From contig CALSMY010000004.1 of NCBI GenBank assembly GCA_943787575.1, positions 43,991 to 107,990 on the forward strand: 64,000 nucleotides of DNA, read 5' to 3'. Source of the stretch: an uncultured Opitutales bacterium. Its GTDB lineage: Bacteria; Verrucomicrobiota; Verrucomicrobiia; Opitutales; Seribacteraceae. This document shows positions 8,738 through 17,794 of the stretch, in pieces. How positions within the stretch are numbered: the stretch's first letter is position 1; every line of letters starts with the position of its first letter. The position numbers were made by a program, and so were the translations under genes. A model generated the notes under the pieces. That model saw nothing but the letters and a program-made list of their open reading frames with translations, searched no databases and was not told the origin of the DNA.

Positions 8738-10287
8738 TTTACCGAGTCAACCAAAGCTTCCCAGCTTGCAGTAATCACATTATCACTGACCCCAACTGTG
8801 CCCCAAGTTAAATGGCCGTCAGTAGATTCGATATGCACCCGAGTGATCGCATTCGTGCCCTGGTTGCTTTCAAGAATACGTACCTTGAAATCGACTAGGC
8901 TGATTTGTGAGATATAGGGAAAATCTTTCTCCAAGGCTTTACGCAGGGCTTGATCGAGGGCTGATACTGGACCGTTGCCCTCTGCCACTACATGTCGGGT
9001 TTCTTCTTTCACGCGCAATTTGACCGTAGCTTCGGAGGTGGTTGCATCTTCCTGGCTTAATCCTTCGACTCCGACATGAAATCTTAAAACCTCAAAGACT
9101 GGATTTTCGCCACGAAGAAAACGCCTGAGTAAAAGATCAAAAGATGCATCTGCGGATTCAAATTCGTACCCCTTGAACTCCAAACTTTTTAATTCTTCTA
9201 AAAAGGACTTCATCTCAGGAGACCTTCCATCGACATCCATGCCCATCTCTTTTGCTTTAAGCATAATACTGCTCCTGCCGGACATATCAGATACAAGAAC
9301 TCTTGTTCGGTTGCCAACGGTTGCCGGGTCGATGTGCTCGTAACTGCGAGTTGATTTGGAAGCGGCATCTGCATGCACACCTCCTTTGTGAGCGAAAGAT
9401 GCAGCACCCACATAGGGGGCTCGAATGTCAGGCCGCAAGTTGGTGGAGTCGTCAATAAAGAGAGAAAGATCGCGTAGCTTGGAAAGATTCTTCGAGCAAT
9501 TGGTCGATCTATCCATTTTGAGTTCTAAATTGGGAATAATGGTAGTAAGATTGGCATTTCCATTACGCTCGCCATAGCCGTTCATTGTTCCTTGGACCAT
9601 GATGGCACCAGCTTCCACCCCTGCCAGACTTACCGCAACTCCGACCCCCGCATCGTTGTGACAATGCACGCCAATTTTTGACTTTGGAAAGTGTTCAACT
9701 ACAACTCGTGTGCTTTCTTCAAAAGGGGTGACCAACTTTCCACCATTAGTTTCGCACAAAGTAAGAAAGTCAGCACCTCCACGATCAGCGGCTTCCAAGG
9801 TGGATAGGGCATAATCTTTGTTATCGTGAAAACCGTCGAAAAAATGTTCAGCGTCATAGATGACCTCTTTACCCTGTTCTTTTAAGTATCGAACAGTATC
9901 TTCGATCATTTGAAGGTTTTCTTCCGGAGTTGTGCGCAAAACATCAGTTACATGTAAAAGCCACGATTTTCCAAATATGGTAACCACAGGGGTGTTAGCA
10001 TCCAAAAGTAGTTTAACTTGGGCATCTTGATCTACTTCGGTTTTTGCTCTGCGTGTCGATCCAAAAGCGGCGATTCGTGCATGCTGAAGATCAAGGCTTC
10101 CCACCTGTTCAAAAAATGCCATATCACGGGGATTACTTCCTGGCCAACCACCCTCGATGTAATCGACTCCAAATTGATCAAGCTTTTCAGCAACCCGAAG
10201 TTTGGAGGCAACAGTGAATGATACACCCTCAGCTTGTGAACCATCTCGCAAGGTAGTATCGTAAATTAAAACGTTTTGTTTGCTCAT
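8701..10287 (-). CDS. cimA: (R)-citramalate synthase
   Basis: Condenses pyruvate and acetyl-CoA to citramalate, giving a threonine-independent route to 2-oxobutyrate and isoleucine. The 528-residue protein has the DRE-TIM barrel start LIYDTTLRDGSQAEGVSF, the metal-binding HCHNDAGVGVA and the NLTTIIPNLELKM segment that separates citramalate synthases from isopropylmalate synthases. A C-terminal LeuA-type allosteric domain follows (from about VLRFHVGVEG). The gene converges on the GT9 gene and is divergent from the acyl-ACP synthetase. Confidence 0.92.
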   Translation of the reverse strand: MSKQNVLIYDTTLRDGSQAEGVSFTVASKLRVAEKLDQFGVDYIEGGWPGSNPRDMAFFEQVGSLDLQHARIAAFGSTRRAKTEVDQDAQVKLLLDANTPVVTIFGKSWLLHVTDVLRTTPEENLQMIEDTVRYLKEQGKEVIYDAEHFFDGFHDNKDYALSTLEAADRGGADFLTLCETNGGKLVTPFEESTRVVVEHFPKSKIGVHCHNDAGVGVAVSLAGVEAGAIMVQGTMNGYGERNGNANLTTIIPNLELKMDRSTNCSKNLSKLRDLSLFIDDSTNLRPDIRAPYVGAASFAHKGGVHADAASKSTRSYEHIDPATVGNRTRVLVSDMSGRSSIMLKAKEMGMDVDGRSPEMKSFLEELKSLEFKGYEFESADASFDLLLRRFLRGENPVFEVLRFHVGVEGLSQEDATTSEATVKLRVKEETRHVVAEGNGPVSALDQALRKALEKDFPYISQISLVDFKVRILESNQGTNAITRVHIESTDGHLTWGTVGVSDNVITASWEALVDSVNYKILLETESQS

Positions 10288-10419
10288 GGGGTGATAAAAA
10301 AATCGGGAAAAGAGAACGGATCAATTAATGCACAAAAAAGGAACATCTTTATTGCTTAAGAGACATATAATGCTCACCTCTCCTAGGTTGGCAACGGCAA
10401 ACAAATATGTGTATTCTTT

Positions 10420-12003
10420 ATGAATATGAGATTTGATTTATCGAGTCATTTGGGAAAAGAGATTTTTAATTCGTTAAGGTCTGCCCCTTTTCAGCCCTAT
10501 TTATTGGACTATGGATTACCAAAAGTGAAAAGCTTTCGCCGGGGTTTTGTTCTCGCACTTTCGCTTCTTTTTTCGAAGAATTTTAAGGTTTTCCCCTTAG
10601 GTTCTAGGGTAGGAGTTATTTTACCTCCTGGTATAGCTGGATTTATTACGAACTTTGCATTGCTTCTTAGCGGTCGGGTTCCTGTAAATCTTAACTTTAC
10701 GATGGGCAAAGAATTAAATCTCGAAGTATTACAAGGTGCCGGAGTTACCACGGTGGTGACAGCTTCAAAAATGATGAAAAAGTTTAGCGAATTTCCATGG
10801 CCGGAAAATTGTATATTGGTGGATGATTTTTTTAACAGGATGGCAAACAATCCGTTTTTGATATTAAGAACTTTTATAAAGGCATGGATATTTCCCTCGT
10901 CGACTATTAAAGAATTTGAGATTCCTCAGCACGGAGGCACGGACTTGGCGGTCTTGATTTTTACTAGTGGGAGTTCAGGAAAACCTAAGGGAGTACGCTT
11001 AACCCATGCGAATCTGCTGGCTAATTGCGGACAACTATATGACTTGGAACTATTCGAGGATCAATCGAAGGTATTGGTTAACCTTCCACTTTTTCATAGC
11101 TTTGGTTTTACCGTGGGTATGCTCTTTTCGACCTTGCGTGGTTTGTGTCCGGTTACATCACCCTCTCCCTTAGACCATAAATTGAACCTCAAAATTATAA
11201 CTGAGCAAAAAGTAAAAATTCTTTTAGGTACGCCCACTTTCCTGAGAGGCTATTTAAAAAAAGCAAAGAAAGGAGAACTCAAATCTATTCAGTTTGTTGT
11301 GGCTGGGGCGGAAAAAAGTCCGCAAACTTTTCGTGATCGTTGGGAGCGGGAAGCCCATTGCCAATACTTGGAAGGGTATGGACTCACGGAAACCTCTCCA
11401 GCCATTTCTTTTAATCTGCCAGGTGCTGGTAAGAAGAACGGTTCGGTTGGAAGGCTGTTACCAGATGTGGAGTGCCAAACGATTGATCCGGAAAGCGGTT
11501 GTATTACTCCTTTGGAAGAGGGGGGTATACTATGTTTTCGTGGACCAAATATATTTGCTGGATATTGGCAGGATGCTGAGCATTCGAATAAGGTGCTTGA
11601 TGAGAATGGTTGGTTCAAAACTGGCGATTTGGGAAGGCTCGATGGTGACGGGTTTCTTTGGATCGAAGGGAGGAGTTCCCGTTTTTCCAAAATTGGGGGA
11701 GAAATGGTGCCTCATGGACGGGTGGAGGAAGAAATAATAGAGCTTTTGGAAATTTGCCAAACAGAAGACCCAATGGTGGTTGTATGTTCTCTAGAGAATG
11801 ATCAAAAGGGTGAAACTTTAATCGTTTTGTCTTCTTTTAATTGTGATCTTAACCAAATAAAAAAAGGTCTTAAAGATAAGGGTTTACCAAACCTTTGGAT
11901 ACCCAAAGAATTATTGATTGTTAAAGAAATCCCTATCTTGCCTACAGGCAAATTTAATTGGTTAAAAATCAGATCAATCGTTGCTTCACGAAGTAAGGCT
12001 TAA
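10420..12003 (+). CDS. AMP-dependent acyl-[ACP] synthetase (Aas-like ligase domain)
   Basis: Adenylate-forming ligase that activates a fatty acid with ATP. Motifs are TSGSSGKPKG (phosphate loop, near residue 185), YGLTETSP, GWFKTGDLG and GRSSRFSKIGGEMV. The last resembles the ligase half of Aas (2-acylglycerophosphoethanolamine acyltransferase/acyl-ACP synthetase). Here the ligase stands alone, without the PlsC-type acyltransferase domain found in full Aas. The hydrophobic 70-100 region fits membrane association. Recycling of free fatty acids into phospholipid is a likely but inferred role. Confidence 0.78.
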   Translation: MNMRFDLSSHLGKEIFNSLRSAPFQPYLLDYGLPKVKSFRRGFVLALSLLFSKNFKVFPLGSRVGVILPPGIAGFITNFALLLSGRVPVNLNFTMGKELNLEVLQGAGVTTVVTASKMMKKFSEFPWPENCILVDDFFNRMANNPFLILRTFIKAWIFPSSTIKEFEIPQHGGTDLAVLIFTSGSSGKPKGVRLTHANLLANCGQLYDLELFEDQSKVLVNLPLFHSFGFTVGMLFSTLRGLCPVTSPSPLDHKLNLKIITEQKVKILLGTPTFLRGYLKKAKKGELKSIQFVVAGAEKSPQTFRDRWEREAHCQYLEGYGLTETSPAISFNLPGAGKKNGSVGRLLPDVECQTIDPESGCITPLEEGGILCFRGPNIFAGYWQDAEHSNKVLDENGWFKTGDLGRLDGDGFLWIEGRSSRFSKIGGEMVPHGRVEEEIIELLEICQTEDPMVVVCSLENDQKGETLIVLSSFNCDLNQIKKGLKDKGLPNLWIPKELLIVKEIPILPTGKFNWLKIRSIVASRSKA

Positions 12004-12028
12004 ATCGAATAAACTACATTCATGGGTG

Positions 12029-12044
12029 AGGTTTAATTAAACCT
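12029..12044 (+). terminator. weak intrinsic terminator after the acyl-ACP synthetase
   Basis: A perfect 16-base palindrome, AGGTTTAATTAAACCT, is followed directly by more T residues. It forms a short six-pair stem with a four-base loop, 26 bases after the stop. The T tract is on the + strand, so it fits the upstream gene and not the tRNA on the minus strand. The stem is AT-rich and short. Confidence 0.4.
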
Positions 12045-12047
12045 TTT

Positions 12048-12123
12048 TGGTAGGCCGGCCGGGACTCGAACCCGGAACCAATGGCTTAAAAGGCCACTGC
12101 TCTACCGATTGAGCTACCGACCC
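12048..12123 (-). tRNA. tRNA-Lys (anticodon UUU)
   Basis: The reverse complement folds as a complete 76-nt tRNA. The acceptor GGGTCGG pairs with CCGGCCT, allowing G-U pairs. The D arm contains AGCTCAATCGGTAGAGC. The anticodon loop is CTTTTAA, so the anticodon is TTT, and the T arm is CCGGGTTCGAGTCCCGG. The discriminator A and CCA end are encoded. A good promoter lies just upstream on the same strand. Confidence 0.97.
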
Positions 12124-12139
12124 GAATGTAAGCCTTAAT

Positions 12140-12168
12140 AAAGTATAGATTAGGTATGTTGCCGTCAA
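12140..12168 (-). promoter_or_regulatory. sigma-70-like promoter of tRNA-Lys
   Basis: Read on the minus strand, TTGACG is followed by a 17-base spacer and TACTTT, which would start transcription a few bases before the tRNA. The -35 box sits inside a longer motif, TTATTGACGGCAACATACC, which recurs with small changes at 21053-21071 and 37845-37863. Confidence 0.55.
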
Positions 12169-12295
12169 TAAACAACGATTGAGAAGTAAATCCCCCGATA
12201 AAGCACTGTTGTTTAATGAATTTTAGTTTACAAAATATATATTGAAACAAATTACAGACTGTCGACCAATTCGTATGCTGAGCAACTTATCGATT

Positions 12296-12762
12296 TCAGG
12301 CCCCTTCTTGTTCTTCTTTTATTTCTTCCAAGGGTAAGCGTAATGGATACCACCGATTAGCCCATCGATTAAATTCTTCAAACTTGATAATTTCTAACCG
12401 CTGTTCCATTTCATCAACGACCCCCTTTATTTTATCAGTTGAATCCTTACTTTTAGTAACAGGCTTGCCCGAAGTGGCTTTGTATGAAGGAGAAGGGGAG
12501 GACCATCAAATTCAAATTTTGGAGATCTTACTGCGCTGTCATGAATGTTTACAAACTCTTTGGCTATTATAAATTCTTGGTTTTGATAAACTTTTCGATC
12601 AAATAAACTTTTAAGAATCGCATAAGCGAACATACCCAAAGCGTCACGAGCATTGTGTGCAAGGTAATGTCTCTGCCCCAATGTGTTTCGCTCATCGATT
12701 TTAAATGAAAATCGGTACTCATAAAGCTCAGGGTTTTTTTGCTTTGTTTTTTGAGGGGGCAT
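12296..12762 (-). CDS. hypothetical protein, interrupted by a one-base frameshift
   Basis: I do not recognise this family. The N-terminal 90 residues (MPPQKTKQKNPELYEYRFSF...) are a mixed alpha/beta sequence with no signal peptide. The first frame ends at 12427. A second frame with matching charged composition continues to a TGA at 12296-12298, ending in the Trp-rich EEFNRWANRWYPLRLPLEE. The join lies in the C/T-rich stretch near 12485-12510, where one missing base restores a protein of about 155 residues. Merging the two frames is my inference from composition, since no homologue is known to me. Confidence 0.5.
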
Positions 12763-12883
12763 GAAGCGATTAGGTTTTCATTCTATCAATTTAAAATAGA
12801 ATTACCTCATAGGATATACTTCATTAAAATTTATCAAGTGTTATTAGTCAGCCAAGTAGTATTTTTTGTTGGCCCTTGGGAAG

Positions 12884-13174
12884 TTACCACCAATCCAGAC
12901 GGTTTGCTAAAAATACAAAAACTAGGCAAAGAACGCCAATGGTTCCTAAAGTGTACAAAATGAGTAAAGGAATTAACATAGGCCATTTTTCATTTTGGTC
13001 CAAGTTTGACTCTTTGTTTTCCAACTCAGCGATTCTTCGGTGAATATAAATATTACGGGCTCTTTCTTTGTTGTTAGAGGCATGTTTAAGGCATAACTCA
13101 AAAAGTTCCTTATCTAAGGAAGAGGTATCCAACTCTCGCTCTGCAACAGTTTTATAATCCAAACCGATAGACAT
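12884..13174 (-). CDS. hypothetical small membrane protein
   Basis: Not a family I can name. The 96-residue protein has a charged helical first two thirds with many Glu, Lys and Arg residues. It ends in one hydrophobic segment, about residues 69-90 (PLLILYTLGTIGVLCLVFVF), then NRLDWW. This predicts a C-terminally anchored membrane protein facing the cytosol. It is divergent from the gene at 13236 and lies in a block of small unknown genes between tRNA-Lys and the M16 protease. Confidence 0.55.
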   Translation of the reverse strand: MSIGLDYKTVAERELDTSSLDKELFELCLKHASNNKERARNIYIHRRIAELENKESNLDQNEKWPMLIPLLILYTLGTIGVLCLVFVFLANRLDWW

Positions 13175-13235
13175 AAAAATAGATTTAAAATTCTATTGCC
13201 TGACGGGCAACAATTATGAAGATGGTTGAACCCCA

Positions 13236-13727
13236 ATGAATCGAGCAGTTGAAATCGTTAATTCCTTACGAACAGGTATGGAAAATATGTTGAAAGAAGA
13301 TAAAACCCGTAGAGTTAACAGCCTGCGCCTTTTCAATTTCGACAAAAATAGAGTGTCTTTACGGATGGAATTAGTTGGTCAAGATAATGAAATTCTTCCC
13401 ATGGGAATGATTGATGTAGTCGAATTCCCGACCGGAGAAAAGCAGAAGGCGAGCTGTAACTGTCATATGACAGACCTATCCACCGGCAAATCTGAAAAGT
13501 TAATTTTACGACTCCACAACCAAGATCAAAAAAAGATCGAATGTGCCAAAGTTTTTAATTTTTTCAGGAAAGTACTTAAGCTCCCGGAAGCAACCGATAT
13601 GGGTCAACCGATCCAATCCGAAAATTCTCTAAATCCAAGTTTAAATCAAAGTACGCAGGAAGAGGGTATTGCTTTTCCCCCAACTAACGGAAAGATCCCT
13701 GAGAGCCCTCGAGGTGCCCAATCGTAA
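13236..13727 (+). CDS. hypothetical protein
   Basis: A 163-residue soluble protein with no signal peptide or membrane segment. The middle contains CNCHMTDLSTGKSEKLILRL, with two Cys and one His close together. The last 45 residues are Ser/Pro/Gln-rich and probably disordered. No family is recognised. It ends 11 bases before the M16 protease gene on the opposite strand, so the two converge. Confidence 0.55.
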   Translation: MNRAVEIVNSLRTGMENMLKEDKTRRVNSLRLFNFDKNRVSLRMELVGQDNEILPMGMIDVVEFPTGEKQKASCNCHMTDLSTGKSEKLILRLHNQDQKKIECAKVFNFFRKVLKLPEATDMGQPIQSENSLNPSLNQSTQEEGIAFPPTNGKIPESPRGAQS

Positions 13728-13738
13728 AGCCTCAACTT

Positions 13739-16654
13739 TTACCTACGAAAAAGTTCTTTCGCAGTTACTTGAGTAAATGGGCCAAATTTTTCGAGAGCTT
13801 CCATATCTATTCGGGTCGAATCTCCCACTACTGAAAACAAAATTGATTTAGCTTTGATTTTATCTTGGTAGAATTTTTCAAACCCATCAATCTTTGCTTT
13901 GCTCAGGTTTTTGAATCTGGATTCCCGAGGGTCGATCTTTAGTCCTAAAGTATCGACATCGTAAACAAACTTGGGAATCGCCCGAGAGGTAATTGGGTTG
14001 GTACGATAAGCACTTAGGAGAGAGGCATGTGCAGATGACCAGCGTGTATTGCTCACTGGCATCTCTTTAAGTAAACCAATGAAGGCCTCCATTGCGTCGA
14101 TGGTTTTGTCCGCCTGGCAACCAATAGAACCGACCATAACATTTTCCTCGTCTGGCCGGGAAGGAGTGAAAAAACGAGCCCATGCTGAGTATGCCAATGC
14201 CCTTGCTTCGCGAAGTTCCTGAAAGACTAGACCAGCCATTCCGCCGCCAAAATATTCGTTAAAAATTTGAACAGACGGGGTGAGTGATTCGTCAAGTAGA
14301 CCAGAGGAAAATTCAAACCGCACTTGAGCTTGAGCCATTTCCTTGTGTAAAAAGTAAACTTGGTCTTTTTGTGTCTTTAACGAGCGATCCGGTTCGACTT
14401 TTGCTGCTTTGTGCTTGGGGGAAACTCCGAGAAATGAGTCCCGTATCCATTGTTCCACCACATCTGGGGATTGAGGGCCAAAATAAAGTATGGAGCGCGG
14501 CGACTCTACAGCCTGTTTGAGCAATTCGGATAAGCCTGAAGTAGTCGAGTTGTTTAAGTCCGTATCCGAAGATCGTTTAAGGTAGCGTGAATTTTCTCCA
14601 TAACGATGAAAGTGAGCCAATGCATGGGTTAGGGCATTGGGGTCCTTTTGTTCATCATCTCGTTCGGATAGAATAATATCCTTAGTCTCGTTCCAGATTT
14701 CTTCAGATGAATTTGGAAATAGCAGGTGTGACTCAGCTAATTGCAGGGAGGATAGGAAATTTTCATCCAATCCATTGATGAAGAAATTGCAAAAATGTTC
14801 CTGGACACCAAAACCGAAGTCAGTACCTAATTTATACCATTCAACTTTTAAATCCTCTGAGCTCATTTTTCTTGCACCTGCACGATCAAGCATGCGTTTG
14901 GCGGTAGAAAGCATGGGTTGATGGTCAAAGCCAAGATCCATTCGAACTTCCAAGTTAAAAAGATCATTGAGTGGATTGAATGTATGGATTAAGCGAATTC
15001 CGGGAGAGATTTCTCGAACCGAAAAGTCTTTTTCAGGAACAAGGAATTTAGGCTGGAGTGGTTCATAAGCAAGTTGATCAACTTCTTCCATAAATGAAGA
15101 TCCCTTGTCTGGGTCGATGCTTAGGGGATCAATGGCAGGTTTTTCGATGGAGGGTAGGTCATGCTGGGCATCGATTCGAAATCCGGCTACATAATCTTTC
15201 CCGTAATATTTATTAGCTACACGAATAATGTCGGCTTTGGTTACCCGTTCCATTTCGGAGATTTCGTTCAGGGTAACATTCCAATCAACAAAAGCTAAAA
15301 AGGTATCTCGGAGCAATTCGACTCTTTGGTCGTTTTTCTCATAATTTTCTTTTTGTCGTTTTTTGAAATCATTGATTACAGCTTGTAAGGCCCAATCCTC
15401 AAAGTCTCCTTTTTTGACCCGATCGATTTGTTGTAAAAGCAACTGTTCGACTGTTTCCAAGCTTTGTCCATCTTTGGGAGTACCATAGAGATAATGGGCA
15501 CCGAAATCATTAAGGTTTTGAGGGTAGCACCCAGCCGCCCGTACTTTTTGCTTTTCAACCAGGTCAAGATTGATCAAACCGGCCACTGAATTATCGAGGA
15601 TCATATCAACCAGGCGCAAAGCTGGGTAATCCTCGTGGTGCTTGGGGGCAGTACGAAAAGCAAGGACCACATGCTCTTCTCCCAAATACTCAACTTCTAC
15701 AAATTCACGCCCTTCTAAAGGTTTTTCATTCCAAGATGGTTCGGGACGGAGTTCCTCGGGTCCACTCCATTTGCCAAAATACTTCTCAATGATCGCAAAA
15801 GTTGGTTCAGGATCGAGGTCTCCGGATAGGCAGATGGCCATATTTTGAGGGACATAATGTTTAGAATAAAATTCTTCGATCGCATATATCGACGGATTTT
15901 TTAGATGTTCGACGGTGCCAAGTGTAGACTGTTGTCCATAAGGGTGTACTTTAAAAAGTAGATTATTGACGGCCCGGTAAATTAGGCGGTGTTTGTTGTC
16001 GATGGCCCGATTTTTTTCTTCATAGACCGTTTCCAGTTCTGTGTGAAATAAACGAAAGACTGGTTGAGCAAATCGTTCGCTTTCAATTTTTGCCCAGTGT
16101 TCAAGGCGGTTGGCAGGTAAGTCAATTTTGTAAACGGTTTCCTCGTGCCAAGTGTGGGCATTTAAACCCTTGGCGCCCATGTCGCTGTATACACGGTCCA
16201 TTTCATTGGGAATTGCCAGTTTTGATGCTTCCGTGGATAGGGTATTAATTTGTCGGTAAATCTCATCTCGTTTTGTCTCGTTCTTCTCGGCGGCTCTTTG
16301 TTCGTATAATTCACTGATTTGTCGGAGTAGGGGTTCCTCCTCGGCGAAATTTTCCGTACCAAATGACCGGGTACCTTTGAAAAGTAAATGTTCGAGGTAA
16401 TGTGCAAGACCCGTATTGGTTGAAGGATCGTGTTTACTTCCTGCCCGGGTAATGATTTCTGCATAAAAGCGAGGTTCTTCGGCATTTGGGCTGAGGTAAA
16501 CGGTAAGGCCGTTATCTAGGGTTTTTTGCAAAACTTGCATGGAAGATTGGTTTGTTTGTGAAGAAGCAGTATCAGGTTTCCCGGTTGGTGAGCAGGAGGT
16601 TAATAAAGAAAGGGCTAGGAAGCGTCCCATTGTCCGGTGTAGAGTTGACTTCAT
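13739..16654 (-). CDS. M16-family zinc metalloprotease, lipoprotein
   Basis: A 971-residue pitrilysin/insulinase-type peptidase with two tandem M16 halves. Met-1 is followed by a lipoprotein signal ending LLTSC (Cys21), so it should be lipid-anchored in the envelope. The inverted zinc motif HYLEH is at 85-89 and the third ligand Glu is probably in ETVYEEKNRAI near 208-213. The spacing between them is longer than in pitrilysin because of a charged helical insert (about 104-155). The second half lacks HxxEH and is probably structural. The substrate is unknown; related proteins degrade peptides in the periplasm. Confidence 0.88.
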   Translation of the reverse strand: MKSTLHRTMGRFLALSLLTSCSPTGKPDTASSQTNQSSMQVLQKTLDNGLTVYLSPNAEEPRFYAEIITRAGSKHDPSTNTGLAHYLEHLLFKGTRSFGTENFAEEEPLLRQISELYEQRAAEKNETKRDEIYRQINTLSTEASKLAIPNEMDRVYSDMGAKGLNAHTWHEETVYKIDLPANRLEHWAKIESERFAQPVFRLFHTELETVYEEKNRAIDNKHRLIYRAVNNLLFKVHPYGQQSTLGTVEHLKNPSIYAIEEFYSKHYVPQNMAICLSGDLDPEPTFAIIEKYFGKWSGPEELRPEPSWNEKPLEGREFVEVEYLGEEHVVLAFRTAPKHHEDYPALRLVDMILDNSVAGLINLDLVEKQKVRAAGCYPQNLNDFGAHYLYGTPKDGQSLETVEQLLLQQIDRVKKGDFEDWALQAVINDFKKRQKENYEKNDQRVELLRDTFLAFVDWNVTLNEISEMERVTKADIIRVANKYYGKDYVAGFRIDAQHDLPSIEKPAIDPLSIDPDKGSSFMEEVDQLAYEPLQPKFLVPEKDFSVREISPGIRLIHTFNPLNDLFNLEVRMDLGFDHQPMLSTAKRMLDRAGARKMSSEDLKVEWYKLGTDFGFGVQEHFCNFFINGLDENFLSSLQLAESHLLFPNSSEEIWNETKDIILSERDDEQKDPNALTHALAHFHRYGENSRYLKRSSDTDLNNSTTSGLSELLKQAVESPRSILYFGPQSPDVVEQWIRDSFLGVSPKHKAAKVEPDRSLKTQKDQVYFLHKEMAQAQVRFEFSSGLLDESLTPSVQIFNEYFGGGMAGLVFQELREARALAYSAWARFFTPSRPDEENVMVGSIGCQADKTIDAMEAFIGLLKEMPVSNTRWSSAHASLLSAYRTNPITSRAIPKFVYDVDTLGLKIDPRESRFKNLSKAKIDGFEKFYQDKIKAKSILFSVVGDSTRIDMEALEKFGPFTQVTAKELFRR

Positions 16655-16720
16655 AAAGAGGCTGGAAAAGGTAATGGGGTTAAAAAATATTAAATCTATA
16701 ATTCTTATAGCCTTAAACCA

Positions 16721-17077
16721 ATGAAATTCAAATTTTACGAATACGAAAAATGTTCAACCTGTAAAAAAGCTCGTCTGTGGTTGGAGTCCCATGGGTTGGA
16801 ATTTGAGCGTATACCCATAAGGGACAACCCACCGAACAAAAAGGAATTGGCCAGGTTATTAAAAAGTCATGGCGGTGAATTAAAAAAACTTTTCAATACT
16901 TCAAGTAAGGACTACCGCGATCCTTCGATCAAAGAAGTAATCCCTGAAATAACTGATGATAAAGCTTTTGAGCTCTTGATCGGACGGGGTAACTTGGTGA
17001 AAAGACCCGTGCTGGTTGGAGAGGAATTAGTGCTCCAAGGATTTAAACCTGAGCAGTGGGAGCAGTCTTTGGGCTAA
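16721..17077 (+). CDS. ArsC/Spx-family thioredoxin-fold protein
   Basis: 118 residues of the ArsC/Spx/YffB superfamily. It opens with KFYEYEKCSTCKKARLWLE, with a CxxC at Cys11/Cys14, and ends with the family's LVKRPVLVGEELVLQGFKPEQW. Glutaredoxin-coupled arsenate reductases normally carry a single CxxS/T-type Cys, while Spx/MgsR types carry CxxC, so this is more likely a redox regulator or reductase of unknown substrate than a proven arsenate reductase. No ars genes are nearby. Confidence 0.8.
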   Translation: MKFKFYEYEKCSTCKKARLWLESHGLEFERIPIRDNPPNKKELARLLKSHGGELKKLFNTSSKDYRDPSIKEVIPEITDDKAFELLIGRGNLVKRPVLVGEELVLQGFKPEQWEQSLG

Positions 17078-17152
17078 TGAGTTAATTTTACCCCAAAGAC
17101 CATATGATATTGAGTGCATAGCCGTATTTCTTTAGAACGATAATTTGTAACG

Positions 17153-17524
17153 ATGAGAAACTTAACTGACTTATGGAATGATCGAGTGAACGCTGGTATG
17201 GTCGACGAGGTTTGTGCCCTTTATGCTAAAAGTGCCCGTTTACTGGCGACTTTTGCTTCCAAGCCAATTGATAACCCGGAGGGTATTCGTGCTTACTTCG
17301 ATGGATTTACCACCCGAGTGGGTGCGGGTGTTTCCTTTGACGAGAAAGGTACGCTTCGTCAAGACCTTGGGAATCAGCAATTTTTGTATACCGGAACCTA
17401 CACCTTCTTTCATGGAGAAGGAGAAGCTCGCCAGGAATTTCCTGCCCGCTACACCTTTTTGGTTGATGAATCAAGCGATCCTAAGATTCTTCATCATCAT
17501 TCTTCTGTAATTCCCCAATCCTAA
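17153..17524 (+). CDS. SnoaL/DUF4440-like NTF2-fold protein
   Basis: 123 residues with the NTF2-like layout: an N-terminal helix (LTDLWNDRVNAGMVDEVCALYAKSARLLATF), a GIRAYFDGF turn, and beta strands ending in the characteristic KILHHHSSVIP. This ending is typical of the SgcJ/CaMKII-association-domain branch. Such proteins bind small ligands or act as minor enzymes; no function can be assigned. It lies 12 bases before a small gene and upstream of the TatD-like gene, possibly as one operon. Confidence 0.65.
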   Translation: MRNLTDLWNDRVNAGMVDEVCALYAKSARLLATFASKPIDNPEGIRAYFDGFTTRVGAGVSFDEKGTLRQDLGNQQFLYTGTYTFFHGEGEARQEFPARYTFLVDESSDPKILHHHSSVIPQS

Positions 17525-17536
17525 CTTACCTTTGTC

Positions 17537-17773
17537 ATGCTAAGTCCAAAGCAAACTTTAGATACTTACTTTTTGGAAGCCCGTCGCGACTTACTCGAAG
17601 TGGCGGCTCTGCTTGATCGTTACGACGAATCGGTCAGCCGGGAAGGTCATAAAGCTGAGGACGAGAGTAAACTTGAATCCTTGAGAGAAGCTATGCAATT
17701 ATTGGCTAAGCCTGATCATTCTAAAGCAGATCGTGCAAAGCAATTGCTTGCCCATTTTGCCAAAATTGACTGA
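17537..17773 (+). CDS. hypothetical small helical protein
   Basis: 78 residues, highly charged and predicted all-helical, with no signal peptide or Cys. It begins LSPKQTLDTYFLEARRDLLEVAALLDRYDE. I recognise no named family. It sits 12 bases after the NTF2-like gene and 21 bases before the TatD-like hydrolase in the same direction, so all three are probably transcribed together and this one may be an accessory to the hydrolase. Confidence 0.6.
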   Translation: MLSPKQTLDTYFLEARRDLLEVAALLDRYDESVSREGHKAEDESKLESLREAMQLLAKPDHSKADRAKQLLAHFAKID

Positions 17774-17794
17774 TTTTAACCCTGCCTTTTTATC

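Noticed and set aside
16721..17077. Arsenic resistance locus
   Set aside because: Only the ArsC/Spx-fold gene is present, with a CxxC motif that fits Spx/MgsR better; there is no arsB, arsR or acr3.
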